A stretch of 64,000 bases of DNA from Monocercomonoides exilis (taxonomy: Eukaryota; Preaxostyla; Oxymonadida; Polymastigidae), in the NCBI GenBank assembly GCA_001643675.2, contig LSRY02000031.1:188501-252500 (forward strand), read 5' to 3'. Position 1 is the stretch's first letter, and every line of letters begins with the position of its first letter. A program made the position numbers and the translations under genes. The notes below the pieces were generated by a model. It saw only the letters and a list, made by a program, of their open reading frames with translations. It ran no database searches and had not been told where the DNA came from. Positions 21,495 through 34,334 of this stretch are shown here, piece by piece.

Positions 21495-24400
21495 ATGAAA
21501 AAGAAACTTCTAATTCAAACTCAAAAAAGAGCATTGAATTGGATTAGAAGTGTTTGCTCTGTATACTTTGATTTGGACGTAGGGCAATCGATTGGATGGA
21601 CCTTTGGAAAGCGTCTTTCGAAGCGGGAGGCACAACAAATGTGTGATGTGTTTTTCTGAGAAATTTTCGATTTTAATTGTTAATTGACGTTTGAAATATA
21701 TCGCCGTAACATCTGTTTAAAAGATCTTCACTTGCAGTTCCAGAATCTTCGTGTGTGTGCTTGAGGGATCACATTATTCATTTCACGGTTGAATCGACTG
21801 CAGTTTTTGAAGATGGGCCACAGAATGTCACTCTGTACTGTACTTCTTTATTTCGTCAAGAACCAGATGAGATGAATAGGCGTGGTTTTTACCAAGCAGC
21901 TCTGGTGTTTATTTCTCATCTTCCTTTATTTGATTTAATGGAAGAAATGGCTCGGATTTCGGGTCCAATATTTCACAACATGCGTAAACCAATAGGGGAA
22001 CTTTTATTTGATGAAATTTGCATGTGGCCATTTCCGTGCGCTGGAAAGTCAATTTCTGTTGAGCTTCTTGGAATAAATTTGTACAGTTGTATTCCTATGA
22101 GAGCACCTTTATTTCCTGTATCTTTTTCAGAATTTTATCATCCAATGGGCAAACTAGAATCTGGGGAGAAGGACCAGGAAATTGGGAAAATATCAAAAAA
22201 AGCAACTCAATCTTTGGAATGTTCATCGAACATGAATTCACAATTAATATCAATGACACCAACAAAAAGAAGAAATGGCATGACAACTTCATCAAATTCT
22301 GTTTCTTTGACTCATCGGCCAGCAAGCACTGAGATGAAGTGCGAATGCATTTCTGCTTATTTGCCTCGATGCAACTCAAAATGTGACTTTCTCTGTGAAA
22401 CTGAAAAGGCAAAATTGACTTCCGTTCAGTTGGACAAAGAACACAACAACACGCAACAGGAACAGGATTCATCGCCTATGGTTTCATGTGACAGTCAAAA
22501 CGCCGTTCAAATAAAGACAGATAACCACATTGAAAGTCAGAAAGAAATGAACGAATTGCCTTGTGCATCTAATGACAGTGATTCTCCTCCGCTCACAGAT
22601 GAGCCATCGCCTCTTCCTCTGTTTTCTGTTCTCCGGCGGGACTTTGACAGCTCCATCAGCTTGTCTTTTCTGCACCCGTCGTTTGCCGATCTGCTGTGTT
22701 CTGTCTCGCTTCCGCTGCGCAAACCAGCCGATGTGTCGCAGTCAACAACAATCACCCCGCTCAACTCGCTCTCTTCCCTCGTGCCATTTCTGACTTCGCT
22801 GCGGTTCTTGTGGCAGCTGGCAGTGACTGGGCAGCCACTCGGCGTGTGTTCTTCGTCGCCGCTGCTGTCTGCCAGAGCAGTCGTTGCAATGGTCACACTC
22901 ATTGCGCCTGTGCATTATGCATTGCCATGGGCGATGTATTACTCGGTGGATCTGCTGAATGGGAGAGAGGAGGAGGAAGAGGAAGAAGAGGAGGAAGAAG
23001 AAGAAGAAGATGATGATGATGATGATGATGAACAAGACAAAGGAAAAGAAGGAGAAGAAACCAACATGAATGAAACAGATGATATCAACTTGTCAATTTC
23101 AGATACAAATTCCTCTTTGAACAATAGCACGGAATTCAATAAATCTCAAAGCCATTCAAAAGCCAAGAAATTAGCCAAGCACAAATCGCTAGCTGAGCAG
23201 AGAGACAGAAAAGAAGTGAAATATCCAAATTTGTTTGGCTTTACTTCGCCTCTCATTCTGCAAATGATACAAAACTACAACAAAACTGTTGCAGACAGCA
23301 AACAAATAGCACAAAATGTTTCTTCTTCTTCTTCTTCACCAGCATTGTCGATTTCTTCAAGTCCTTCTCTTTCATCGTTGTCTTCTTCTCTGTCTTCTCT
23401 GTCTTCTTCCTCCTCCTCCTCAACTACTACTGCTACTTCTTCTTCTTCTTCTTCAGCCTCCACATATTCTTCTTCAAATTCTTCTTCTTCCTCTTCTTCC
23501 TCCTCTTCCTCTTCTTCTCCTCTCCTTCATCCGTATCTTCCTTCCTCCTCCCTCTCTTCACAAAACGAGAAATATTCCTTTCTTTTTGTGGGCAATTGGC
23601 AGCGTCTGCCAACAAACATCGAATACAAACAGACAAACACCCCTCCCTTTCTCCAGATGATTCAACCTCATCCTTCCTCTTCTTCTTTGTCTTCTTCTTT
23701 ATCTTCTGTTTCCTCTTATTCTTCCTCTTCATTGTGTTCATCATCATCATCGTTATCTTCTTCTTCTTCTTCTTCTTCAACATCTCCTTTACCTCCTCCT
23801 TATTCATCATCTTCTTCCTCCACATTCTCTCCTTCTAAACTTTCTCTTCCTTCTTCTTCCTCCTCCTCCTCTTCCTCCTCTTCCTCCTCCTCTTCTTCTT
23901 CTTCTTCTTTCAATTCTGATCCCTTTTCCTCTTCTTCTGCCATTTTCTCTCCAACTCTTCTTCCTTCTTCTCCAACACACACACAAAACACTCCAATTTG
24001 GGTGGCAGACGAAGAAGATGAAGGAGCATTAAGAGGAGGAGAAAGAGAAGAAAGAGGAGAAAGAGGAGAAAGAGAAGGAGGAGGAAGAAGAGAAGAAGGA
24101 GAAAGAGAAAGAGAAATACCTAATTCTTCTTCCATTCTTTCTTATTCTCAGTCCATTTCCTCTTCTTTTTCTTCTTCTTTTTCTCCTTCTCTTCGACGTT
24201 TTTCGAATGAATCGAATTTTTCTTCTGCTTCTTTTTCGCGGAGGAGCCATTCAGAAGCAGAAGTTGTGTTAATTTCAGGCCAAATGGATGATTCTCTATC
24301 GAATGGGATGTTTTTAGAGGGAAAGGGAAATGAAGAAGGAGAAAAAGAAGAGAAAGAAGAAGGAGAAGGAGAAGAGAAAGGAGGAAAGGAGGAAAACAAT

Positions 24401-27400
24401 GAAGGTTTGAAGAATTATGAGGAAGAGAAAGAAATTGAGGAGAAGAAGAAAGAAGAGGAAGAATATGAAGAAATAAAAGCAAAAGGAAAATGTGATGCTG
24501 AAGAAGGAAAAGAAGATTGCTTGTGGAATGAAAACACAAAATTTTCAAATCGAACAGAAAACAAAGAAAATAAAGAGACAAACAATAAACTTCTAATAAA
24601 TTCGGATGAAGAAGTTGAATCATCTTCACAAACACTCAAAACTTCATTAAACTCTTCTTTCTCATCTGATCTTTCTATCTATGAGACAGCTATGATCAGC
24701 AACAAACAGCAAAGTTTTTCTCCTTCTTCTTCTCCTTCCAAAACATCCAATATTCTTCTTCCAACTTCATCTTCTCCAAAATATTTCCCTTCTTCTCCTG
24801 AAAAGATGCTTCCATTTGCTTCAACTGACAACAATTCTTTGAATTTGCCAACTTATTCTTCATTTGCCTCTGAAAATTCACCTTCTCATTCTTCTTCTTT
24901 ATCTTCTTCTTCCTCTTCCTCTTCCTCTTCTCTTTATTCTAAACAACCTATCAAACCATCATCTTCTGCTTCTTCGTTGAATTCTTTGCTTTCTTATCTT
25001 CCTTCTTTTCCTTCTTCTTGTTCTTCTTCTTCCTCTTCCTCTTCCTCTTCTTCCAATTATCTTCCAATCAAACAAAACATAACATCTTCTCCTTCTTCTC
25101 AAAAGCAGATGAAATCTCATCTTTTATCACCTTCTCTTTCTCCTTCAATTTCTTCTTCTTCTTCTTCTTCTTCTTCTTCTTCTTCAGTTCAATCAACACA
25201 TCACAGAATAATCTCTTCTTCTTCCCCTTCCTCTTCTCCTTCTTCCTCCAAATTGTTTTCTTTCCCTTCTTTGTCATCTTTCACTTCTTCCTCCTCTTCC
25301 TCTTCTCCTGCTCCGTCTTTTTCAATTCCTTTTTCATCTTCTTCATTTTCTTCCTCTTCTTCTTCCTCTTCCTCTCCTTTTCTTCCTCCTCCTCCTCTTC
25401 ATCTTCTCCTCGAAGCAACTCCATCCAACCTCATCCACACATTCCCTGCTTCTTTGTTTTCTTCTTGTTTGTCTTCTTCCTCTTTCTCTTCTTCTTCTTC
25501 TTCCATTTCTTCTTCCTCTTCCTCCTCTTCTTCTTCTTCTCTTCTCAAATCTCATCAAAATCTTGTTCCTTCTTCTTCTTTGTTGGCTTCTCATATCCAC
25601 AAAGATTGCATCGACTTAATGAAAACACCTTCATTCAAGAAAATGTCAGCAATCAGTCCCAGTTCAACTTCCGTTTCTTCTTCTGTTCCACATTCTCCTT
25701 CTTTCTCTTTCTCTTCTTCTTCTTCCTCATCCTCTTCTTCCTCATTGCCTTCTTCCTCCTTATCCTCCTCCTCCTCTTCTCTTTCCTCTTCCTCTTCCTC
25801 TTCCTCCCTCTCTTTCTCCTCCACCCTCACCAAAGACCAGCTCCGCTCTCAGCATCTCTCTCTCCATCGCCCAGGGATGCCCTGGAAACAGGGAATTGTG
25901 TCACACATCCGCCCTCTCCTTTCGGAAGACAAGGTTTTGACACGCAAATGCACTGAGCTGATCAGAAGATCGCTCAAACAGACTGCTGCTTATCAGAAGG
26001 AATGGAACTGTGGCAGTTGGAGTGTGCTGGTGAATAAGATGATGACTCATTCACACAAAGAGAAGGAGGAGAAGAACGGGAAATGCAAGGGGGATAAAAT
26101 TGATGGGAAGGAAGAAGAAGGCAATGGTGGTGCGTTTTCTGCTCAAACAAGTCCAAAATTAATGAATGAATTGAATTCAAAGCAGAATGGCGAGATGAAT
26201 GGTGGAATGTCATCTATTGATAATAAGAATAAACATGGGACAAATGATAATAATAATAATAATAATGTTATGAAAGCAAAAGTGAATACAGAGAAAGAAG
26301 AAGCAGAAGAAGAAGATGACGATGATGATGAGCAAGAAGAACAAGAGAAAGAAGAAGAAGACAATAATTACGCGGCCATCACCCCCAAATCCCCACCATC
26401 TGACTCATCCACTCTCTTTGACATCCTCAAGACAATCACCCACAACGAAGAAGAGCCTTCCTTCTCTTCTGATTGCTTGCTTCTTTCAGCTGATCAGCTG
26501 ACTGAAGCTCCTCTTATCACAGTGGGCGATGTGTGTGATGTGATCAGAGACGCTTTTTCGAAGCTCACAGCTGATTTCCTCGCTCCGCTGATGTTTTTCA
26601 TCCATCGCAATAGACAGAAGCTGTTGGAGCAGACGCTGAAGAGAGAAGAAGAGTGGAAGAGGAACGAAGAGAGAGAAAACGAGAGGCAGATGAGAAAGAT
26701 GACGAGGAAGAGGGAGAAGGAAATTAAGCAGAGAATGAGGGAGAGCAAGATTGCTCGCAGAAAACAGAGAAAAATGAGTGAAGAAGCACAAAATGACAGA
26801 AACTTGTCTATTTCCAAGCAAAACAACAAACCAGATGGATTGCTGACACTTCAGCAGCCAATCAAAATATCCTCCTCTTTCTCTTCTCTCATTCGCTCTA
26901 ATTCTTATCTGAGCTCCTGCAGTTGCTCTCAGCTTCCAGAAAATTCAATTTCTGATTCAAATAAAACTGAAACAAAAGCAGCAAAAGCGATAAAAGAAAC
27001 AAATTCAATGAAAATGACACAAAATTTGAGAGATGAAAGAAATTCTGTTTCTTCACAGAAGAACACACTTTCTGATTCGACTGCTGAGAAAAAGGAAGAA
27101 TTTACTGCTCCGACAAAGAAAATGAGGTTTCCGTTTTTCAGAATGAGACGATTGTCAAAACTGAATAAGGAAAAAGTTGAGAAGAAAAATGAAGAAAACG
27201 AGAAAAAGGAGAAAAAAGAGAAAATTGAAAGAATTGAAAGAAATGACAGCGATGTGTCTGCGTCTGAAAATGATGTTTATTCTTCTTCTTTCACTTCGTC
27301 TTTCTCTTCTGATTCTGATTCTTCATTGTCATCATTTTCGAGCGTATCATCATCATCCTCTTATTCCTCCTCTTCTTCTTCTTTATCCTCCTCCTCATCT

Positions 27401-28426
27401 TCTTCTTCTTCCACTTCCACTTTATTCTTCTCCAAAAATCCCTTTGCTCCTCCCTCTCCTCGCCCTCCTTTTTCCACTGCTTCTTTCCTTTCTTTTGTGC
27501 GCGAACAAGAAAGTCGCATTAATTTCCCTTGCAAATCAGCAGATGACCTTGTCAAATTGTATTCAGAATTTTTATCTTCTCCTTTGGGAGTGTTTTTTGT
27601 GAACACGCAAATTGCGATGGGCGAGGCGGAGGTAGCTATTCATGCACAACAATATCAGCAGCGCTGGCTGAAGAGTTTGAAGGAGCACAGGAGAAGGAGG
27701 AAGGAGAAGAGAGAGAGAAGAGAGAAGAGAAGAGAAGAGAAGATGGAAAGAGAAAGAGAGGAGAAAGAAGAGGGTGGAAAGAAGAATGATTATGAATATG
27801 TGAATAAAAAAGATGTATTTGAAGAAATGAAAGGAAAGCAGACAGCACCCAAACAGAAGAAAATAGAAGTGGCTGTGATGGACATTTATCTCTCTCTGCG
27901 CAACTTGATTTCACAAACACAGCAATTGATAACAATTGAAGAAGAAAACAGCAAAAGAAAGGAAGAGAACGAGGAGAAGAAGATGAAAAAGAAGAAAAAG
28001 AAGACAATAAAGAAGAATCAATCCAGCGATTCCTCATCTCCTCACTTACTCCCTCACACTTCCTCTGATCCATCTTCAGAATGGATTCCATTAAAAACAG
28101 AAAATCCGAACTTGCAGCCACTTCTTCGGCCAGGCAGCTTCCACCCTTCTTCTCCTTTTTTGCCGTCGGCTGTTCCTCTTTCTGTGCTTCCCAGCGTAAT
28201 TTCAGCAGACTCTCCTGTTTCTCTTTCACCTGAATTCTTTTCAACCGCGTCGCTGTATTTAACCTCGTGTGAAGGGAATGTCAAAACACTCAAAGAGAAA
28301 AGAAGGTTTTACGTGGAGTGCATTGAGGAGGTTGTGAAGGAGCTGCCTGAAGATATGCAGCTGGCGGTAGCAAAGGAGATAGAAAGGCTGAAAGAAGAAG
28401 GGAGAGAAAAGGGGAAAGGAGATTGA
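21495..28426 (+). CDS. DENND6: DENND6-like DENN-domain protein, greatly enlarged (2278 aa)
   Basis: Family members (about 600 aa) are guanine-nucleotide exchange factors for Rab GTPases in endosomal trafficking. Model: exon 1 21495-21642, exon 2 21738-28426, intron of 95 nt; the donor (t|GTGATG) is the only one that keeps frame with the CAG acceptor. The upstream DENN block is clear: VYFDLDVGQSIG (~23-34), RRGFYQAALVFISHLP (~97-112), WPFPCAGK (~146-153). The central DENN block starts near 397 (LTSLRFLWQLAVTGQPLG). C-terminal blocks sit near 1610-1670 (DFLAPLMFFIH) and 1985-2000 (LVKLYSEFLSSPLG). Between them lie hundreds of residues of poly-Ser, Glu and Lys that account for the excess length. 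Conserved blocks keep the family order, so it should fold as a DENN protein with disordered loops. Confidence 0.85.
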
Positions 28427-29080
28427 AAGTTAAATGGAGATAATGTGAAAAAAGTTTGATTTTGAATTACATATATTTATAAAGTAATATCAATCACCTT
28501 TAACATTGTTGGTTCGTTGATCTTTTGAAAGGAATGTGAATATAAACATTGTGTAATCGCTGTGAATAATAAACAAATTTTTATATTTCTGTTTAGTAAC
28601 TCCATTTGTAATTATGTATTTTTATAGAAATGTTTTTTCTTTTAATTTGGTCATGATATTTTCTTTTGCTATTTATTGAAGTTTTATGTTTATAACCTGA
28701 GAATGCTTTTTTATCACTCTGAAAAAATGTGACATTAATTTCTCTTTATCCAAGCTTTTTCATGGGAGTTAATAGTTTTATGATTAATTTTTTGTTCCTT
28801 TGTTTAATTCTTTTGAAGGATTCTTTAATCATTTTTATTTATAAGTTGCAAGTCATCAATACTCTCATCTTTGCAACTGAGTTCAACAATTCACAAAAGA
28901 AAATAAAAAAATAAAATAAAACAGAAAATTATCGAAAAAAAGAATTGTTTGATTTTTTTTTCCTTTTTCTTCTTTTTTCTTTGCTTCATGTTTTGTTTTC
29001 TCTTGCCATTGCAAAGAAATAAAAACTGAGCAAAAATAAAAATTGAATGTTAACAAACAAAAATGGTGAAAGTGAAGTGT
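28427..29080. other. Intergenic region between convergent genes
   Basis: Separates the 3' ends of the DENND6-like and TRM7 genes. AT-rich, no further gene supported. Confidence 0.6.
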
Positions 29081-30804
29081 TTACAATGAATTGTGTATTT
29101 CTTGGAGAGCTTTTTCGTAGGGAGGGTGGATTGGCGGTGCAACAGGAGCAAGAAGTTTGTAGCATTCCTTTAAGAGATATATTATAAGAGTTAAGCAAAT
29201 ACATCAAAATTGTGGAGAATTTAAAAAAATGAGGAAAAGCAAGGAAAAAAGGATAATTAAAAGAGACAAAAGCGAATGTTATTTGATGAAAATATGGGTT
29301 TTAAATTAAGCAATGTTTGATATCATCCCACATAAGCAAGTCCAAAAAGTTAAAAGCAAAGCCCCAAAAAGCCACACCAAATCCAATGGGTATGTTTGGT
29401 CGCTGTCAAATCCAGACAAGTCTCCACACGACACAAAAGGCACAAGCATCGAAGGAGAAGGTGGATGCCAAATTGGATAAGGAGCTTTCTCTTCTTTTGC
29501 TTCATCGCTTTTAGAGTGCTCATCTTTTCCTGATTCTTCCTGCTTCTTTTGTTTGTCTTTCCCTTCTTCTTCTGCTGCTGCTTCTTTGAGGTCTTTTGAA
29601 TCTGTCTTTCCATCTTTCATTTCGGTTGAGTCAGAAGGAGAAGATGAAGAAGATGGTGTTGCAGATGATGATGATGATGATCGCACATCTTTAATTAAGC
29701 TTCTTTTGTCAGCTGAGGGAGTGAATGGTTCGAGTAGTGGATGTGAATAACTTTCTGGTTGGCGGAATCCTCGGCACACAACAAAGGATTCTGTGTTAAT
29801 TGCATCATTGAACAATAAAAATAATGAAGTTAAAAATTTTTCGAACAAGTTGTGTTTTCCACAAGAAAAAATTCATAATTGAGATTTAAATCATTAAAAA
29901 TAAAAAAAGGAGTAATGCTCATACCAATACTGGAATTTCTTGATGATTGTGGTTTTGCAACAACAACATCACAAAAATAAACTCGAAGTTGGGTGTACAT
30001 AAATGCTACATCTTTTCCTCGAAATATTTTTGCAACAAATTTACCCCCTGGCCTTAACAGTTTTGTAGTTACAGTTAAAGCCTGAATTTTTTATTTCAAT
30101 TTTTGAAATAATAAAAAATATTGAAATTAATGATATCTTTCAAAAAATAAGAAACATGCATACAGCAAGGATCAGTTGTCCTTGAAGATATTCATCCATA
30201 TCGTGAAGTCCAGTTACTTTATTACGAAATTAATGAAAAAAGCACAATTAATTGATTCGAAAAAGAAGCGAAATTTTCTGAAACCATCTGGCGCCCCATC
30301 TGACAACACAATATCAATGGGTTTTCCTTCACATGCGTCTATAATCTATTTTTAAAAAAAAAATTAAAAATTCTGATTTTTCGATTTATAATTTTCAAAG
30401 CAAACTTCTTGAATTTTTTGAGGACTTGTAATATCACCTTTAAGGATAGTTACACCTGGGATTGGCAGCATCTCATTTAGATCTATTGCAACGATATGAG
30501 CTTCTGGCACACTGGAAGAAATCATTCCCAATTTTTATAATAAAAAATTTCAAACTCTTTCAGTTTTTGAGAGCAAACTTGGCTCCAACTTCCTGGAGCC
30601 GCACAAAGATCAACTACGTTCTTAACTCCATCGAATATATTAAATTGATGATCAATTTGAAGAAGTTTAAATGCGGATCTTATTTGTAAATAAAATTCAT
30701 ATTGAAAAAGTTCGAGAACTCATATAAACGTACCTGGCCCTGTAGCCTTCTTCTTTTGCTTTTCGATAAAACACATCACGCTTATCCTTAGATGCCCTCC
30801 CCAT
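29081..30804 (-). CDS. TRM7: TRM7/FTSJ1 tRNA 2'-O-ribose methyltransferase (8 exons, 356 aa)
   Basis: Methylates the 2'-OH of anticodon-loop nucleotides in some tRNAs using S-adenosylmethionine. Exons on the minus strand: 30804-30734, 30678-30556, 30511-30406, 30345-30285, 30216-30164, 30081-29925, 29790-29378, 29167-29081; all introns GT-AG, 44-210 nt, and the sum is in frame. The start [14 protein letters not shown] is the family N-terminus. The SAM site is DLCAAPGSW (47-55). The catalytic tetrad K28-D116-K156-E191 is complete (RARSAFK, SDGAPD, GGKFVAK, SSIES). An insertion of Ser then Glu/Lys-rich sequence separates the catalytic domain from the conserved C-terminal piece [15 protein letters not shown]. 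Its ATG lies 187 bp from that of the divergent S20 gene. Confidence 0.95.
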
Positions 30805-30991
30805 CTAAATAAAAAGAAAATACAGAATATTGATCAACCCATCTCAAATTAAAAGTTTTATCAATCAAAAAAATCTCAAGTTTTTCATAAATAAGTTGTG
30901 GATAATATATATATTGCAATTTTTTCTTTTTTTGGCATATTCGTTTTTGTCGTATAATTTTGACTTTAAAGTCTTCGTTTATTTATTATTG
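30805..30991. promoter_or_regulatory. Shared divergent promoter region, TRM7 / RPS20
   Basis: The 187 bp between two oppositely directed start codons must hold both promoters and both 5' leaders. AT-rich; no specific box identified. Confidence 0.55.
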
Positions 30992-31527
30992 ATGGAAACG
31001 AAACCAACAAAAAGCATTGGTAAAGTTGAACGTAAGACTGCACAGTCTGTAAATAAAATTCGTGTTACCCTAACGGGACGCAATCACAAGCACCTTGAAA
31101 AAGGTATTTTAAAAAAACTAATATTTTGTTCTTTGTTGATGTTTAAAAAATTTTAGTTGCTTCTGATTTATTGGAGCGCGCTAAAATCAATCCTTCAAAG
31201 CCAAAAGTCAAAGGTCCAGTAAGAATGCCAACAAAGGTCCTTCGCATCACCACAAGAAAGACTCCATGCGGAGAAGGCATGATAGCTTCTTTAAAATAAT
31301 TTTTTGTTATTAATCGTTGGACGCCTATATTCTTAATCATATTTTTTTTATAAATAGGTTCAAAAACTTGGGATCGTTTTGAAATGAGGATTCACAAGCG
31401 CGTTATCGAATTATACACGAATGTTGATACCGTGAAACAAATTATCAATGTTAATATCGAGCCGGGTGTTGACGTTGATGTGGCTTTAATTAAATTTCAA
31501 CCAAAAACGCAATTAAAGAAAGAATAA
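30992..31527 (+). CDS. RPS20: 40S ribosomal protein S20 (uS10), 3 exons, 133 aa
   Basis: Small-subunit ribosomal protein. Exons 30992-31103, 31157-31276 and 31358-31527 give 133 residues, close to the usual ~120. Family motifs run throughout: [48 protein letters not shown]. Intron 1 (53 nt) is GT-AG. Intron 2 (81 nt) begins GC (GAAG|GCATGA) and ends TAG; no GT donor restores the conserved GEGSKTW junction. The last 10 residues ([10 protein letters not shown]) extend beyond the common C-terminus. It ends in TAA, supporting the standard code. Confidence 0.97.
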
Positions 31528-31909
31528 TTGCATTTTGGATGATCTTAATTTTCATGTTATATCTTTTCAATTCATGTTTCAACACCCTTGCTTGTCAAAC
31601 GTGTTTCTCAGCATTCAATAATTGAATCTGAGTAATTGAACCGTTTGGGGAAAAAAAATAAAATTGCTTTTAAAGAGAACGATTTTTTGTAAAGACTTTT
31701 TCACTTTTAACTGTCGATTGTCATTTGACAATGATTAACAATTATGAAAGTCCTTTAATTTTTTTATGATGAAACATTCTAATTTTCTTATTTTCAAGGA
31801 AATTTGACTTGAAACACTTTTTTTCACAATAATCTATCCCAAAAAAATATTTTTGAAATAGTAATAATTGTAATTGAGCGCTTTCTCTTGCTTTTTAGAC
31901 ATTCTCCAA
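31528..31909. other. Intergenic region
   Basis: AT-rich. A possible 5'-leader intron of the next gene (GT at 31861 to TTTTTAG at 31899) is the only structure noted. Confidence 0.5.
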
Positions 31910-34334
31910 ATGCCCCCGCGGAGAAAATTTATTAGAGGGAATAAGTATAATCTTAATTTTTTTTATGTTCACATTTTCACTGCTATTTCGAAATTTTGTG
32001 ATTCTTTTAGAGATAAAGATTTTTTGATTCTAACGGATGAAGCATGTTCTGTAAAACTGTTTTCTATTTCAAACACTCGTCAAGAGCATGATGTCAATTT
32101 GACCATTGAACTTTTTACCGGTTTGCTTCTCTCCATCCTTTTTTAATGTTATTCTTTCAGAAATTGAGGCTCATCCGAGGAAAGAGATACAATGCATTGA
32201 TTATTCTCCAATCACTCACATACTAGCGTTTGCAAGGATTAAAAGCGAAAAATTATATTTATTCTTGGAGAAATCGACAAAACCTTTTTCTGTTCTTCAC
32301 TTTAAGCAGCATATTTTGTTTTTTGCAATGAATGCAGAGCTCCTGATTGTTATTACACCGCCAGCTCTTCATGTCTACTTATTGGCAAATCTTCAATTGC
32401 TTCATACAACGCTTTTACCTTTTCAATCAATTGAGAATGATCTTAATCTTTATCAGTTTAACCCACAATCGAATCGCCTTGTCGTTCCGCTGAATCATAC
32501 TCAAAATTCATACGCTATTATAGATATACCAAAGATGATGAATTTTGGCAGCAATTTTTCAATGGATGCACGCTTTCCTTTTGGACTTCCTTCTCTGGTT
32601 TCTCATCTCGATTGTTCTCCATTATCAATCTCCGTGACAACTTTTGTGAATAAGCTTCCTTTTATTCTGATAGCCCTATCACCAATGGGGACAAATCTGT
32701 GCGCAGTAGATGAAGAAGGAATTAATTCTTCGTTTTTCAATCTTGATTCGGTTGTGGACTGCAAAGAAAACAAGATAAGTTCAGAAGAATTAGCCAAATG
32801 CATGGATTATTTAGCCCCTCCGGATTCAAATGCTTTGCCAAAGCAAGATCTTTATCCCCTGTTCAACAGACATTTATCTCTCGGAAGCATCCGAGGCCCC
32901 GCTCCTCCTTCTTGCTCTTCGCCTTCTTCAGAGTTCTCTTTGTCTCGTCCAACATCCTCTGCCCGGTCTTTTTCATTCAGCCACAGCCCCCAAAAATTCG
33001 ATCCTTCCAGTCAATTTTCTGCCTATCAGCCGCTGAACTTGTCTGCTGCTTCCAACCTCCCCCAGTTCTCTTCGCCTTTGTCTCCTGCTGAGCCTCGCTC
33101 GCCTCCCTCCGAATCTGCCTACACTTCATTCGCAGCTGCATCGGCTGTATTTTTTTCTGATAAAGCTGCTTCTACATTTCAACCATTGTCTTCTTCACCT
33201 TCATCATCTGCTTCTTCTTCCTCCTCTTCATCTTTTTCTTTTTCTTCTTCACCTTCGCCATCTGCTTCTTTTGTATTGTCCGAAGCACCTCAAATAGCTT
33301 CTTCCTCAACAACTCCATCTTCATCATTGCCCAGCCCCACAAGTCATCCATCTCCTTTCAAAAAGCTTGCATCTCACTGGACGTATCCTCTTCCTCCTTC
33401 TTTTAATCTGTCTCAGCTGCCAGCCATTCCACTGCATTCCACACCTCATTGCGCATCCATCTCACACACCATCATGAAAGTGATCAAAAAACGGACAAGA
33501 ACATTTCTTTCTATTCTTCTTTCAGCAAACAATGAGTATCACATTGGTGTCACACAAGATACACTTCACATCAGACAGTTTGTCCCTCAAGTTCACCAAA
33601 AGGGCAAAGTTGGTGAAAAAGAGAAAGACGTCTCAAAGGCAGTTGATATTGTCAGTGATGATGTTAAAGGAGGAGAAGGAGATGGAATCATTGCAAGTAA
33701 TGCCACTTACTCGAAGTATCCAATATCTCTGAAGCAATCTCTTACTCCGCCAGCCTCGTTGTTCATCATGTCTGATGAGCAAACTCTTTTGGTGTGACTT
33801 TTTTCTCTTTTTTTTTCAACATTTATTTTCCTTTCTAATAATTCGTATGTGTATTTGTGTCTTCATTCAGATTCTCGATGGAGATTATGTGCTGCATGTG
33901 TTGGACTTGCAATCAAAGAGTTTTCAGAATTCTATGCAATTACCTCACACTTCAGTCGATGGTAAAGTTGGTTAAATGAAAAATAGAAATTTCATTTCTA
34001 ATTTTTGTTATTTCAAAAAAGTTCATTTTTTAATCTTTTTTCGTTAAATATTCATTTTGTTTTGTGAGAAAAAAAAACTAACCTTCCTTGAAAGAAATCA
34101 AACCTCTTGTTATTTCCCTGATTCGTTGAAATGAAAAATTGCATGAAATTCCTTTAAATAGTTTTTCAAAAATTGGTGTTCACTTTCCTTATTTCTCAAA
34201 ATGTCATTTTCACACCTGAGTCAAAATATGCTGCTGCTGCTGCTGCAAGTACGAATGCACAACCTTCAAGTCTCGACTGCTTTCGTAAGAGCGAACGCAT
34301 TCTTGATTGTTGGCTTTGGCCTTCCCAACTCTGA
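31910..34334 (+). CDS. Beta-propeller protein resembling PROPPIN/WIPI (Atg18), 679 aa
   Basis: Proposed exons 31910-31944, 32011-32120, 32161-33791, 33871-33961, 34162-34334, all GT-AG and in frame. If the last donor is not used, the gene would end at TAA 33975 (626 aa). WD-like blades are visible. The segment ILFFAMNAELLIVITPPALH, then LLANLQLLHTTLLPFQ, follows the PROPPIN pattern in which a blade with LI-VV-L-IY is followed by VLHT, and FILIALSPMGTNLCAVDEEG resembles that family's LAFN-GTKLATASEKG block. PROPPINs bind phosphoinositides in autophagy through an FRRG motif; here the expected place holds IKKRTRTF (~490), so lipid binding is uncertain. A Ser/Pro-rich insertion (~295-450) splits the propeller. 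Confidence 0.5.

Noticed and set aside
25018-25956. 312-codon Phe-rich plus-strand frame
   Set aside because: Shifted reading of poly-Ser tracts in the DENND6-like gene; no conserved block.
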